Source: Arthrobacter alpinus
Lineage (GTDB): Bacteria; Actinomycetota; Actinomycetes; Actinomycetales; Micrococcaceae
Assembly: GCF_900105965.1 (NCBI RefSeq)
Contig: NZ_FNTV01000001.1
Span: forward strand, 2,604,001 to 2,668,000
DNA: 64,000 bases
Direction of reading: 5' to 3'
The notes beneath the pieces are model-generated. The model was not told the DNA's origin and made no database searches. It saw only the letters and a list, made by a program, of their open reading frames with translations. Each line of letters starts with the position of its first letter. Position 1 is the first letter of the stretch. Made by a program: the position numbers and the translations under genes. Of this stretch, positions 8,394 through 16,787 are shown in pieces.

Positions 8394-8843
8394 ATGAGCA
8401 TTCAGATGAAGTCCGTTCGCAAGCTGCGCGTGCATTGGCCCATAGAAGCAACGTCCTTCTCCCGGCTGGCGATGGGTGAGGCTGAAGCCATCCGGGAGGA
8501 CGAAGGCATAGCAACACTCCTGCAGGCATTGGCCGAATCACCTGAATTGGGCGATTTTGGAAATTACCGGCATGTCTTCGAATCGGGTGTCGGCTTCGAA
8601 GGATTCACCGTGACGGCCGGAGCCAACCCCACCCTGGGTCAAGTGGGGCATCGGACATTGTCGCCGACATTCGTTTTTACAACGTACTTCGACGCCGCCC
8701 TCGATGACGCCGCGGTGGAATCCTTCATGCGTCGCATGATAGAAATCCACCCCTGGGAAGTGCCTGTCATCGAACTCTCCAGCCCCGTCACTATCTCCGG
8801 CAGCGCGCCTTCAGCGGTCCGTGCCGAGAAGGTCGCATCATGA
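8394..8843 (+). CDS. Conserved-looking hypothetical protein, translationally coupled to the cyclase gene
   Basis: 149 residues, ATG with GAGG upstream. The chain is alpha/beta without signal or membrane segment. The end of the folded part, FMRRMIEIHPWEVPVIEL, resembles the helix-then-HPYE-strand pattern of NIF3/CutA-like domains, a weak similarity and not an assignment. The stop overlaps the next start as ATGA, so it is made together with the cyclase-family protein and probably serves the same pathway or binds it. Function unknown. Confidence 0.75.
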   Translation: MSIQMKSVRKLRVHWPIEATSFSRLAMGEAEAIREDEGIATLLQALAESPELGDFGNYRHVFESGVGFEGFTVTAGANPTLGQVGHRTLSPTFVFTTYFDAALDDAAVESFMRRMIEIHPWEVPVIELSSPVTISGSAPSAVRAEKVAS

Positions 8844-9592
8844 GAGAAGTGACGGCGAACAAGCTTTGGGATGACCTCGGTCCCGTCCTCGCAGGCCGAA
8901 CCTTTACAGACTTGACGCATGCCTTCCATCCCGGACAACCACATTTCCCGGCCTTCCCGGATGAGACCCGCGAGGCCTTGTTTGATCTCGAAAAGGGAGA
9001 TGGATTCACCGCCCACCGCTATTCGATCGTGGGCCAGTGGGGCACGCATGTGGATCCGCCGTCGCACTTTATCCGCGGCGGGCGGACCCTGGACCAGATA
9101 CCCGTCGATGACATGGTCCTGCCGCTGGTGATACTGGACATCACCGAGCGAGTTCGCACTAACGCCGATGCCACTCCCACCATGGCCGACATCGAAGCTT
9201 GGGAGAAGCGCAACGGCACCATCCCTGCGGGCTCGTTCGTGGCATTGCGGACCGGCTGGAGTCAGCGATGGCCGGATGTGGATGCCATGGCCAACAAGGA
9301 TGACGAAGGCATCAGCCACACTCCAGGATGGTCGCAATCGGTCCTCACCTTCCTCCTTGAGCAGCGATCCGTTTCGGCGGTAGGCCATGAGCAGACCGAC
9401 ACAGATCCGGGCGGGGCCACCTCCCGCAATGATTTCAGTCTGGAAACGTACGTATTGAAGCAGAACCGGTGGCAGATCGAGCTCTTGGCGAACTTGAGTG
9501 GAATCCCGGAAACCGGTGCTGCCCTCGTCGCAACATGGCCAAAGCCACTGCACGGCAGCGGCTTTCCGGCCCGGGTTTTTGCCATCCACTAG
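8840..9592 (+). CDS. Cyclase-family metal hydrolase (kynurenine formamidase/isatin hydrolase-like)
   Basis: 250 residues. The metal site GQWGTHVDPPSHFI at about 63-76 has the HxxxxxH-type ligands of the cyclase superfamily, and DLTHAFHPGQP near residue 25 and the later VGHEQTDTDPG strand also fit. Members hydrolyse N-formylkynurenine, isatin or similar amides and lactones with a bound divalent metal. The substrate is not decided here: no kynureninase or tryptophan dioxygenase is in view. It is coupled to the preceding unknown protein by a 4-base overlap and is followed 31 bases later by an IclR regulator on the same strand. Confidence 0.88.
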   Translation: MREVTANKLWDDLGPVLAGRTFTDLTHAFHPGQPHFPAFPDETREALFDLEKGDGFTAHRYSIVGQWGTHVDPPSHFIRGGRTLDQIPVDDMVLPLVILDITERVRTNADATPTMADIEAWEKRNGTIPAGSFVALRTGWSQRWPDVDAMANKDDEGISHTPGWSQSVLTFLLEQRSVSAVGHEQTDTDPGGATSRNDFSLETYVLKQNRWQIELLANLSGIPETGAALVATWPKPLHGSGFPARVFAIH

Positions 9593-9623
9593 GAAGCCCC
9601 AATCCACGGCTAGAATCAGATCC

Positions 9624-10394
9624 ATGCCAAAGACATCAAGTATGGGGCGTGGCATTCAGGCCATCCTCGCCGTCGGTACTCGAAACGCCCAAGGCCTCCC
9701 CGGCGGAACAGTTGCCGACATCGCAGCCGATCTCGACAAGGACCGCAGCCAGGTTTCCCGAAGCCTGCGCGGCGCACAACTGGAGGGTTTTCTCGACCGC
9801 ACAGATCAGCGGTCCTACACCTTGGACTGGTCCCTGTTCACCGATGCCCAACTCCTCACCGAGCAGCGCTTGCAGGCCGACGGCGCAACAGCATTGGAGG
9901 GCCTGGCTGGCGAGACGGCCGAAGGTTGTTTTTTGGGAGTGCTGAGCGGGGACAGCACGGTGACCATCGGCGAGCAGGTACCCGCCAGCAGCAATATGAT
10001 CGGCTCTTGGCTGGGCCGGCCATACCCTGCCTACTGCAGTGACGCCGGCCAGGCACTCCTGTGGGAAGCCACGGACGCCGAAGTTCGAACAGTTTTTCCC
10101 GTCGCAGCCTTCGTCCGTCACGGCCCCAACACACCCAACGACGTCGAGGATTTTTTGGCACGGCTCAATGACGCGCGGGCACGTGGATACTCGATCGTCG
10201 ACGAGGAAGCAGAACCCGGCCTCTATTCCATGGCTGTCCCGATCCGTGATTTCAAGGGCGACGTGGTGGCTGCATTGCAAATAGTGGGCCCAAAAACGCG
10301 TCTAGAACCCCGGACAGAGCACTGCGCCGCCGCCCTGACGAAGTGGGGAACGTGGCTGGAGTCCAGGCTTGGCTATTCGCTGCCGCAGCAATAG
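9624..10394 (+). CDS. IclR-family transcriptional regulator
   Basis: 256 residues. The N-terminal winged helix (GRGIQAILAVGTRNAQGLPG, VADIAADLDKDRSQVSRSLR) is followed by the IclR effector domain ending AVPIRDFKGDVVAALQIVGP. The start at 9624 removes a 42-residue extension that is out of phase with the family. It lies downstream of the cyclase pair on the same strand, so local control of that unit is likely. It is convergent with a second, clearly diverged IclR gene (10432-11193). Confidence 0.88.
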   Translation: MPKTSSMGRGIQAILAVGTRNAQGLPGGTVADIAADLDKDRSQVSRSLRGAQLEGFLDRTDQRSYTLDWSLFTDAQLLTEQRLQADGATALEGLAGETAEGCFLGVLSGDSTVTIGEQVPASSNMIGSWLGRPYPAYCSDAGQALLWEATDAEVRTVFPVAAFVRHGPNTPNDVEDFLARLNDARARGYSIVDEEAEPGLYSMAVPIRDFKGDVVAALQIVGPKTRLEPRTEHCAAALTKWGTWLESRLGYSLPQQ

Positions 10395-10431
10395 AACCAG
10401 CCGGGCATTGCCCTAGGCGATGCATCTTGCC

Positions 10432-11193
10432 CTAGTTGGCGTAGGCGGTGAGCCGCTCGGCAGCATCGATGAGAGTCTTCGCGATCTTTTTCTCCTTGGA
10501 ACGAACCTTGGCGCTGTCACCCAGGACGCTGATCGCGGCCAAAATATTGCCGTTCGGGGTCCGGATGGGAACGGCGAGCTCGTGGACGCCATGCTCGAAC
10601 TCCTCGGCGGCCACAACAAAGCCGCGCGATCTGTCACGTTCCATAAGCTCGTTGACTTCAGACGGTGCATGAGCGGCACTCGGACCGCCGACGCCGATAA
10701 AGTTGACGTCCTTGAGGAGCGTTTCCAGGGCCTCCTCGCTGTGGTCCCACAAGAGCGCCCGGCCCGATCCGGTACACCAGACGGGGGTCACCATGCCGGG
10801 CTTTACAAAGCTTCCTGGCAGTCCCTGGTTGGTGGATGATCGCAGGAGAATGACGCGGCAGCCGTCCCGGACCGAAACTCTGCCTTTGAGACCAAACTGG
10901 GCCACAAGGGAAACAAGTTCGGCTCGGGCTTCGCGGATCCAGCCGGAGTTGAGTGAGGACGCCAAGGTGAAGAAGCGGGAACCGGTCCGAAACGGGCCCT
11001 TGTCAACACGTTCCAACAGTCCCAAGTCGCACAATTCGCGCGTCAGCCGAGACACCCTGCTTTGTTCCATGCCCAGCTCTGAGGCGAGCTGCGAAACACC
11101 GAGGAGCCGCCGTCCCCACTTTTCCCGGTCCGCAACGAGCCTCACAATCCGAAGGCCCTGTGACATGGACGATGATTCTGAGGAAATTTCCAC
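10432..11193 (-). CDS. IclR-family regulator of the racemase/permease operon
   Basis: 253 residues. The winged helix (LLGVSQLASELGMEQSRVSR, LTRELCDLGLLERV) is followed by an effector-binding domain (GSGRALLWDHSEEALETLLK, ELAVPIRTPNGNILAAISVL). It is the last gene of a minus-strand unit permease-racemase-iclR, 33 bases after the racemase stop, and probably senses an intermediate or the imported substrate. The first codon is GTG without a strong ribosome site; an ATG nine codons in is possible. Confidence 0.88.
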   Translation of the reverse strand: MEISSESSSMSQGLRIVRLVADREKWGRRLLGVSQLASELGMEQSRVSRLTRELCDLGLLERVDKGPFRTGSRFFTLASSLNSGWIREARAELVSLVAQFGLKGRVSVRDGCRVILLRSSTNQGLPGSFVKPGMVTPVWCTGSGRALLWDHSEEALETLLKDVNFIGVGGPSAAHAPSEVNELMERDRSRGFVVAAEEFEHGVHELAVPIRTPNGNILAAISVLGDSAKVRSKEKKIAKTLIDAAERLTAYAN

Positions 11194-11226
11194 TCTTCAC
11201 GCTCCTTCCGTCCCATTTAGCCCAGC

Positions 11227-12396
11227 CTATTCTGACATGCCCTTCTCAGTGAGCAGGAAGCGGTGGCCACCAGCCCACACGGTGTAGAGGTCCGCCAGGA
11301 TTGCAAAGTTGGCTTTTTCCAGTTCGGAGGGCGTGATCTCCTCGTTTCCCTGCCGACCGAAAAGCACCACTTCGTCACCCGGAGACACCCCGGCCAGATC
11401 TGTAACGTCCACCATCATGGAGTTCATGGAAACCAGGTCCACGATGGCGGCACGTTTGCCGCGGATGAGCACGTCGCCACCAACTGCCAGTGCTCGCCGG
11501 TATCCATCGCCGTAACCCACGGTCACTGACGCCAGCAGAGAGTCCCGTTTCAAAGTATGGGACTGGCCGTATCCCACGTTGCTGCCGGCCGCATAACTAT
11601 TGACCGAGGCCACCCGCGCCTTGAAGGTCAGGCACCGCCGAAACATCCCCACCAAAGGATCCGAATCCCCATAAATAACCGCGCCTGCACGGACCATGTC
11701 CAGCCAAGAGGCGGGCACATGCTGCGCGGCATAGGAATTTGCGCAATGAAGCAGGACATCCTGCCGGCGCGTCCCCGTGAGCCGGAGCAGGGTCATGGCT
11801 TGGTCTTGAAAACGCAGGATGGCCTGTTCTATATGCTGTACGTCGTCGCGGGGGAAGTGAGTCATAATTCCAGCCAGCTCAAGCCCCGCTTGGCTGAGAA
11901 TTTCCACCGCGCAGGCCTGGCCCGACGCCGTCGAAACATCCAGGCTATGCCTACTGATCCCGGATGCGTTGATGTCCAGATGGATCTTGATTGTTCTTCC
12001 CGATGTGGCAGCGATGTCCTGCATTGCCCAGGCGCTCTGCGGGTCCGCAACGAGCTCTTCGATGTCATGCTCCATCCCCGCTTTGACCTCTTGCGGGGCG
12101 GCGGCCCGGACTCGCATAATCCGGCCCTTGTGGCCGCAGCGGCGGGCGATGGCTGCTTCCTCATTACTTCCCACGCCTATGTACGGAACCTCCAACCGCA
12201 CCAGCGATGGCATGAGCAGCTCGGCTCCGTGGCCATAGGCATCAGATTTGACTACTGCACAGAGGAGAGCCTGACCTTCAATCATGGAAAGGACGTCGCG
12301 GACATTTGATTCGAAGGCACCTGCATCAATTTCCAGCCACGTGCCGACGTTGTGGATCGAGGTACTTACGTCTGTCAAAAGGTGTTGTGGATTCAT
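11227..12396 (-). CDS. Alanine racemase-family amino acid racemase, possibly broad-specificity
   Basis: 389 residues, fold type III PLP enzyme. The PLP lysine is K50 in AVVKSDAYGHGA and the catalytic tyrosine region is TVGYGDGYRRAL. The segment IKIHLDINASGISRHSLDVS resembles the corresponding segment of broad-specificity (Bsr/lysine-type) racemases more than the KxDTGMxR of strict alanine racemases; this is an eye-level comparison. No signal peptide, so it acts in the cytoplasm. It sits between an amino acid permease and an IclR gene and opposite homoserine dehydrogenase, which suggests a catabolic role such as converting a D-amino acid (D-homoserine?) to the L form, rather than wall synthesis. 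Confidence 0.88.
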   Translation of the reverse strand: MNPQHLLTDVSTSIHNVGTWLEIDAGAFESNVRDVLSMIEGQALLCAVVKSDAYGHGAELLMPSLVRLEVPYIGVGSNEEAAIARRCGHKGRIMRVRAAAPQEVKAGMEHDIEELVADPQSAWAMQDIAATSGRTIKIHLDINASGISRHSLDVSTASGQACAVEILSQAGLELAGIMTHFPRDDVQHIEQAILRFQDQAMTLLRLTGTRRQDVLLHCANSYAAQHVPASWLDMVRAGAVIYGDSDPLVGMFRRCLTFKARVASVNSYAAGSNVGYGQSHTLKRDSLLASVTVGYGDGYRRALAVGGDVLIRGKRAAIVDLVSMNSMMVDVTDLAGVSPGDEVVLFGRQGNEEITPSELEKANFAILADLYTVWAGGHRFLLTEKGMSE

Positions 12397-12414
12397 ATCT
12401 TGTCATTCGTCAAG

Positions 12415-12456
12415 CAGCCTCGCGCCTGGGCCAGCAAAGCCCCAGGCGCGAGGCTG
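12415..12456. terminator. Strong hairpin between permease and racemase genes
   Basis: CAGCCTCGCGCCTGGG (12415-12430) pairs perfectly with 12441-12456 over a 10-base loop. It is 23 bases past the permease stop and before the racemase on the same strand, so it may terminate most transcripts or stabilise the permease message and lower racemase expression. Confidence 0.75.
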
Positions 12457-12479
12457 GGTAAGTGATGTGGAGGGGCGTG

Positions 12480-13919
12480 CTATGCCTTTTCGCTTGCTCG
12501 TGACTTGCGGCCGTACTTGAAGTAGAAGAAGGCGTAGCATGCTCCCACGAAGGGAATTCCAAAGTAGAGTGCGGCTATTTGATTCGGGTCAAAGGCAATG
12601 CCAATGAGGGAAATCAGGCATAGGGAGAACGCCAAGATCGGAACCAGAGGAAAGAACGGAGCCCGGTAAGGAAGCTCGGCAACATTGCCACCGTTCCTCA
12701 CGAAGGCCCTGCGATGGAAGAAGTGTGATGCGGTGATGGACATCCAAACACCGACGACGGCGAAACCGGCCACTGAGACCAGAACCAGGTACACCGTTTC
12801 GGGAGCCACCACGCTGCTGATCAGCGAGGCTAGGCCTCCGAGCATGCTGACGGAGAGCGCAACAAGCGGGATTCCTCGTCGGGTCAACTTCTTGAGTTTG
12901 CGCGGTGCATGCCCCTCATCGGCGAGTGAGTAAAGCATCCGGGCGCATGAGAAGAGTCCGCTGTTGCCCGCCGATAAGAGGGCCGTGATGATGACGAAGT
13001 TCATGATGTCGGCAGCATAAGGAATGCCGATGGATGAAAAGACCGTGACGAATGGGCTCTCGTCCAGTCCCGTCTGCTCAAAGGGAACGGTTGCGGCGAT
13101 AACTGCAATGGCTCCAACAAAGAAGATCAGCAGGCGTATGACTGTGCTTCGCATGGCTTTCGGGATGTTGGTGGCCGGGTCCGAAGTTTCACCCGCGGCA
13201 ACACCAATTAGCTCCGATCCCGAGAACGCGTAGAACACCGCTAGTGCTGTGACGAGCACGCCGGTGAAGCCGTTCGGGAACAGACCGCCGCTGGTATTGA
13301 AGTTCTCAAACAAGAATGGATGATCACCGCCGCTGCTGAGCGGGTGGAAGCCAAACAATGCCGCGCCACCTAAGACGATGAGGGCAATGATCGCAGCGAC
13401 TTTGATGATCGCGAACCAGAATTCTGACTCGCCAAAGAACTTTGAGGAAATTGCGTTGAGACCGAACAGGAGAGCGGCAAAAATTATGCACCAGACCCAG
13501 ACGTCAATGTCTGGAAACCACCGGCGCATGAGCAGGCCGGAGGCTGTGAACTCGGATCCGATAGCCACGGCCCAGCACAGCCAGTAGAGCCACGCGGTTG
13601 CAAATCCGGTTGCGGGCCCAATCGACCTGGCCGCATAGATGTGGAAAGCACCCGAGACAGGGTAAGCGATGGCAAGCTCACCCAAGCAGGTCATCACCAG
13701 GTAGACCACGAAGGATCCTATGAGATATGCAATGACGGCACCGAGTGGCCCGGCCTGGGAAATGGTGTACCCGGAACTGAGGAACAGCCCGGATCCGATC
13801 ACCCCACCCATGGCGATCATGACCAAATGTCGAGCACCCATGGACCGGCGAAGCCCGTTTTCGGCCGGCGGCGACGATGCCTGCGGGGGTTCTAGTATGA
13901 CGCGTGCTGATGGTTCCAT
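12480..13919 (-). CDS. APC-family amino acid permease
   Basis: 479 residues with about 12 membrane segments, starting with MIAMGGVIGSGLFLSSGYTI, the conserved glycine-rich TM1 of amino acid-polyamine-cation permeases of the GABA/proline/D-Ser-D-Ala (CycA) type. The E-rich motif GELAIAYPVSGAFHIYAAR in TM3 also fits. It imports an amino acid by proton symport. The start at 13919 has TGGGAGA upstream; a TTG four codons earlier is less likely. Being first in the permease-racemase-iclR unit and divergent from homoserine dehydrogenase, homoserine (L or D) is the inferred cargo. Confidence 0.92.
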   Translation of the reverse strand: MEPSARVILEPPQASSPPAENGLRRSMGARHLVMIAMGGVIGSGLFLSSGYTISQAGPLGAVIAYLIGSFVVYLVMTCLGELAIAYPVSGAFHIYAARSIGPATGFATAWLYWLCWAVAIGSEFTASGLLMRRWFPDIDVWVWCIIFAALLFGLNAISSKFFGESEFWFAIIKVAAIIALIVLGGAALFGFHPLSSGGDHPFLFENFNTSGGLFPNGFTGVLVTALAVFYAFSGSELIGVAAGETSDPATNIPKAMRSTVIRLLIFFVGAIAVIAATVPFEQTGLDESPFVTVFSSIGIPYAADIMNFVIITALLSAGNSGLFSCARMLYSLADEGHAPRKLKKLTRRGIPLVALSVSMLGGLASLISSVVAPETVYLVLVSVAGFAVVGVWMSITASHFFHRRAFVRNGGNVAELPYRAPFFPLVPILAFSLCLISLIGIAFDPNQIAALYFGIPFVGACYAFFYFKYGRKSRASEKA

Positions 13920-14224
13920 GGTGTCTCCCAAGTGTGATCAGGTCCAAAACTAAAGAAGTTGTGTAGTGCCCCGGGTCGAGCGACCACAAGATGGTTCGGC
14001 TACGCGACGGGATAGTGATGAAGGTAACACAAAACTACCCCTTTGGTCATTAAGAACATTTAATCATGCGCATGCTGCACAGTAATGATTTGTTGCGATG
14101 CATGTCGGATCGGCATGTGGATGGTCAGATTGCCCTGCTCTTCGGTCACAATCACATACTCAAACTGACGCGGAATGCCATCAAGCTTGGATAACCGAGC
14201 TAATTGATTACTTGAAGGAGCATC
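13920..14224. promoter_or_regulatory. Divergent promoter region of the two amino acid catabolic operons
   Basis: 305 bases between the permease and homoserine dehydrogenase starts. It holds an AT-rich dyad ATTAA-GAACAT-TTAAT (14049-14064), of the sort Lrp proteins favour, and an imperfect dyad CATGTCGGATCGGCATG (14101-14117) that could serve the IclR. AAGGAG lies before the 14225 start. Which regulator uses which dyad is inference. Confidence 0.55.
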
Positions 14225-15277
14225 ATGACCACCTATGACATTGCGTTGATCGGCTTTGGCGGCGTCAACAGGACCCTGGCCGAACTCATTGCCACACGCG
14301 GTGAGCAGTTGCAAACCGAGTTGGGCTTTGGCTTGAGGATCGTTGCCATCACCGACCTTCGGCTTGGATCCCTGCTTCAGCCCCAAGGCATCGAGCTTGG
14401 CATGGCGCTGAATCTAGGCAACGGCACCGAAACCTTCGCCGACCACGGTGGATCCGCAGATACAAACAATGAATCCGTCATTCGCACCAGCACGGCCGAA
14501 ATTATCTGCGAGGCCACCTTCACCAACCCCCTCGACGGAGAGCCAGCCGTGTCCCACGTGCAGTGGGCCCTCGAATCGGGCAAGAGTGTCTGCACAACGA
14601 ACAAGGGCCCGGTTGCCCTTCGTGGCGCTGAACTATCCGCTTTGGCGAGGCAGAACGGTGTCCACTTCGAATTCGAAGGAGCCGTCATGAGCGGCACACC
14701 GGTAATCCGCTTGGCCAAGACCATGCTGGAAGGATTGAAACTCAACGGCTTCGAAGGAATCCTCAACGGCACCAGCAATTACGTTCTGGGGCGGATGGAA
14801 GCCGGCCTAACCTTCGAGGCGGCCATCAAAGAAGCTCAGGGCCTTGGGTATGCCGAGGCCGATCCAGCCGCAGATATCGAAGGCTTCGATGTGCAGCTCA
14901 AGGTTTTGATCCTTGCAAATGAACTTCTCAATGCCGGCATCGAGCTCAAGGACGTTCAGCGACAAGGAATCTCGTCAGTGACCCCTGCTGACATTCAGAA
15001 GGCAGCCGTGGAAGGGCGGCGCTGGAAGCTGGTTGGTTCCGCGCGCAAAAACCCCGATGGGACGGTCTCGGCCGGAGTTGCTCCCGTTGCCCTCCCCTTG
15101 GATCATGGACTGGCGGGAATCTCGGCAGCCACGAACGCCGTGTCATTCGACACCGACCTTCTTGGCCCCGTCACCGTGTCAGGCCCGGGTGCTGGCCGAA
15201 TCGAAACAGCTTACGCATTGCTTTCTGACATCATTGCCATCCACGCCGCCAAGACGGGTGTGGCCGCCAATGTCTGA
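14225..15277 (+). CDS. Homoserine dehydrogenase lacking the ACT domain
   Basis: 350 residues. Rossmann loop [12 protein letters not shown] at 7-18, the lysine-bearing [10 protein letters not shown], and the family core from about residue 178: [17 protein letters not shown] then [18 protein letters not shown]. It interconverts homoserine and aspartate semialdehyde with NAD(P). Biosynthetic actinobacterial enzymes are about 430-440 residues with a C-terminal ACT domain for threonine feedback; here the chain ends with the catalytic domain. The ALDH start overlaps its last 8 bases, so the semialdehyde product is probably passed on for oxidation. ATG with GAAGGAG upstream. Confidence 0.92.
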   Translation: MTTYDIALIGFGGVNRTLAELIATRGEQLQTELGFGLRIVAITDLRLGSLLQPQGIELGMALNLGNGTETFADHGGSADTNNESVIRTSTAEIICEATFTNPLDGEPAVSHVQWALESGKSVCTTNKGPVALRGAELSALARQNGVHFEFEGAVMSGTPVIRLAKTMLEGLKLNGFEGILNGTSNYVLGRMEAGLTFEAAIKEAQGLGYAEADPAADIEGFDVQLKVLILANELLNAGIELKDVQRQGISSVTPADIQKAAVEGRRWKLVGSARKNPDGTVSAGVAPVALPLDHGLAGISAATNAVSFDTDLLGPVTVSGPGAGRIETAYALLSDIIAIHAAKTGVAANV

Positions 15278-16682
15278 ATCAACCCTTTGCCCGCCACAAA
15301 CCACGCTCCCCCAGTTCCGAATGGTGACGAGCCCCTACGATGGCGGAGTTGTCGGAACAGTTGCGCTGACCGAGGCCGGTGCCGGCGAGGTCGTCTTGGA
15401 AACCGCCCGATCCGGCGCCAGGAAGGCGCGATCGTTATCTCGGAACTCGCGTGGAAAGATTCTGGACGGAGCCGCAACAGACATCGAACACCGCAGCGAA
15501 GAGTTTGCCCGCACCATTGTTGCCGAGTCCGGCAAGACCATTCGGCAAGCCAGGAAGGAGGTCCTGCGCGCGGTCAACACCTTGCGGCTCTCCGCAGCAG
15601 AAGCTCGACGGAATTCTGGCGACGTCATCCCGTTTGACTCCTATGAGGGTTCGGAGGACCGGACAGGCTGGTACTCGCGAGAGCCGCTGGGCATCATTGC
15701 AGCAATCACGCCCTTCAACGATCCACTCAACTTGGTGGCACACAAAATTGGGCCGGCAATCGCCGGTGGCAACGCGATCATTCTCAAGCCTTCTGCCCTG
15801 ACCCCCTTGTCCGCCCAGTTGCTCACGGATGCCCTCGTGGACGCCGGGCTCCCCTCGGAGGTTCTCACGATCGTCCACGGCGATCGGGAGGTGGCTCAAT
15901 CCATCATCCGCTCACGCGATGTTCGCATGGTTTCCTTCACCGGTGGATTCTCCACCGGCGAGAGCATCGCCCGGACGGCCGGCCTGAAGAAACTCTCCAT
16001 GGACCTTGGCGGGAACGCACCGGTCATCGTGATGAGCGATGCTGACCTTGACGCGGCCGTCGAATCTTGTGTTTCCGGAGCGTTCTGGGCAGCCGGACAA
16101 AATTGCGTGGGCGTGCAGCGGATCCTTGTTGCCGAAGCTGTGTACGTTGAGTTCCGCCGCCGATTCCTTGAGGCCACGGCTCGTCTGCTCAGTGGAGATC
16201 CTTCAGATGAGCGAACCGATGTTGGGCCCATGATCAGCCAGACTGCCTTGCATGAACTTCGCACGAAATTGGATGAAGCAATCGACGCCGGCGCCGTCTT
16301 GCTGGCCGGAAACGAAGTTGATGGCAATGTGCTGTATCCAACGGTTCTGGAGGATGTCCCTGCCACAAGCAGGCTGTGGATGGAGGAAGCCTTCGGTCCC
16401 CTTGTCATGCTGCAGGCTTTCCAGACGTTCGACGAGGCCATCGACATTGCAAATGCCATCGAATTCAGCCTTCATGCAGGCATTTTCACCAATTCCCTGA
16501 GCCAGGCCATGCAGGCCGCCCGCCGCCTCGAGGCCGGCGGCGTGATGATCAACGATTCCTCGGACTACCGCTTCGACGGCATGCCATTTGGAGGATCCAA
16601 ATACGGCAGCATGGGCCGGGAGGGCGTCCATTTTGCCTATGAAGAGATGACCCAGCCGAAGGTCATCTGTATCAAGGACTAA
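15270..16682 (+). CDS. Aldehyde dehydrogenase, candidate aspartate-semialdehyde oxidising enzyme
   Basis: 470 residues. Oxyanion-hole Asn150 in [10 protein letters not shown], catalytic Cys279 in [10 protein letters not shown], and cofactor strand [11 protein letters not shown]. The general-base Glu of the usual LELGG motif is Asp245 here (MDLGGN), an odd substitution. It oxidises an aldehyde to the acid with NAD(P), unlike biosynthetic Asd, which makes a phosphorylated intermediate. The context (homoserine dehydrogenase before, aspartase after) predicts L-aspartate semialdehyde to L-aspartate, as DoeC does in ectoine breakdown. The start at 15270 overlaps the upstream gene by 8 bases; the frame is open further 5' but those residues are unrelated to the family. 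Confidence 0.9.
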   Translation: MSESTLCPPQTTLPQFRMVTSPYDGGVVGTVALTEAGAGEVVLETARSGARKARSLSRNSRGKILDGAATDIEHRSEEFARTIVAESGKTIRQARKEVLRAVNTLRLSAAEARRNSGDVIPFDSYEGSEDRTGWYSREPLGIIAAITPFNDPLNLVAHKIGPAIAGGNAIILKPSALTPLSAQLLTDALVDAGLPSEVLTIVHGDREVAQSIIRSRDVRMVSFTGGFSTGESIARTAGLKKLSMDLGGNAPVIVMSDADLDAAVESCVSGAFWAAGQNCVGVQRILVAEAVYVEFRRRFLEATARLLSGDPSDERTDVGPMISQTALHELRTKLDEAIDAGAVLLAGNEVDGNVLYPTVLEDVPATSRLWMEEAFGPLVMLQAFQTFDEAIDIANAIEFSLHAGIFTNSLSQAMQAARRLEAGGVMINDSSDYRFDGMPFGGSKYGSMGREGVHFAYEEMTQPKVICIKD

Positions 16683-16685
16683 GGA

Positions 16686-16727
16686 GTTGGGAAAGGGGCT
16701 GGCAGAAGGCCCGGCCCCTTTTCCAAC
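16686..16727. terminator. Hairpin between aldehyde dehydrogenase and aspartase genes
   Basis: GTTGGGAAAGGGGC (16686-16699) pairs with GCCCCTTTTCCAAC (16714-16727) with one mismatch. It begins 3 bases after the aldehyde dehydrogenase stop, so it may partly separate aspartase expression from the two upstream genes. Confidence 0.65.
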
Positions 16728-16787
16728 TTCCACGACCCAGCAGCATCGAACGTGTCCCTGCAGCAATTTTGCTTACGAATGGAAACC

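Noticed and set aside
11557..12309. 250-codon open frame on the plus strand
   Set aside because: Antisense to the racemase gene, whose PLP and Tyr motifs are evident; no family features.
15033..15269. N-terminal extension of the aldehyde dehydrogenase frame
   Set aside because: These 79 codons overlap the homoserine dehydrogenase C-terminus in another frame and are unlike any ALDH; the ATG at 15270 with an 8-base overlap is the better start.
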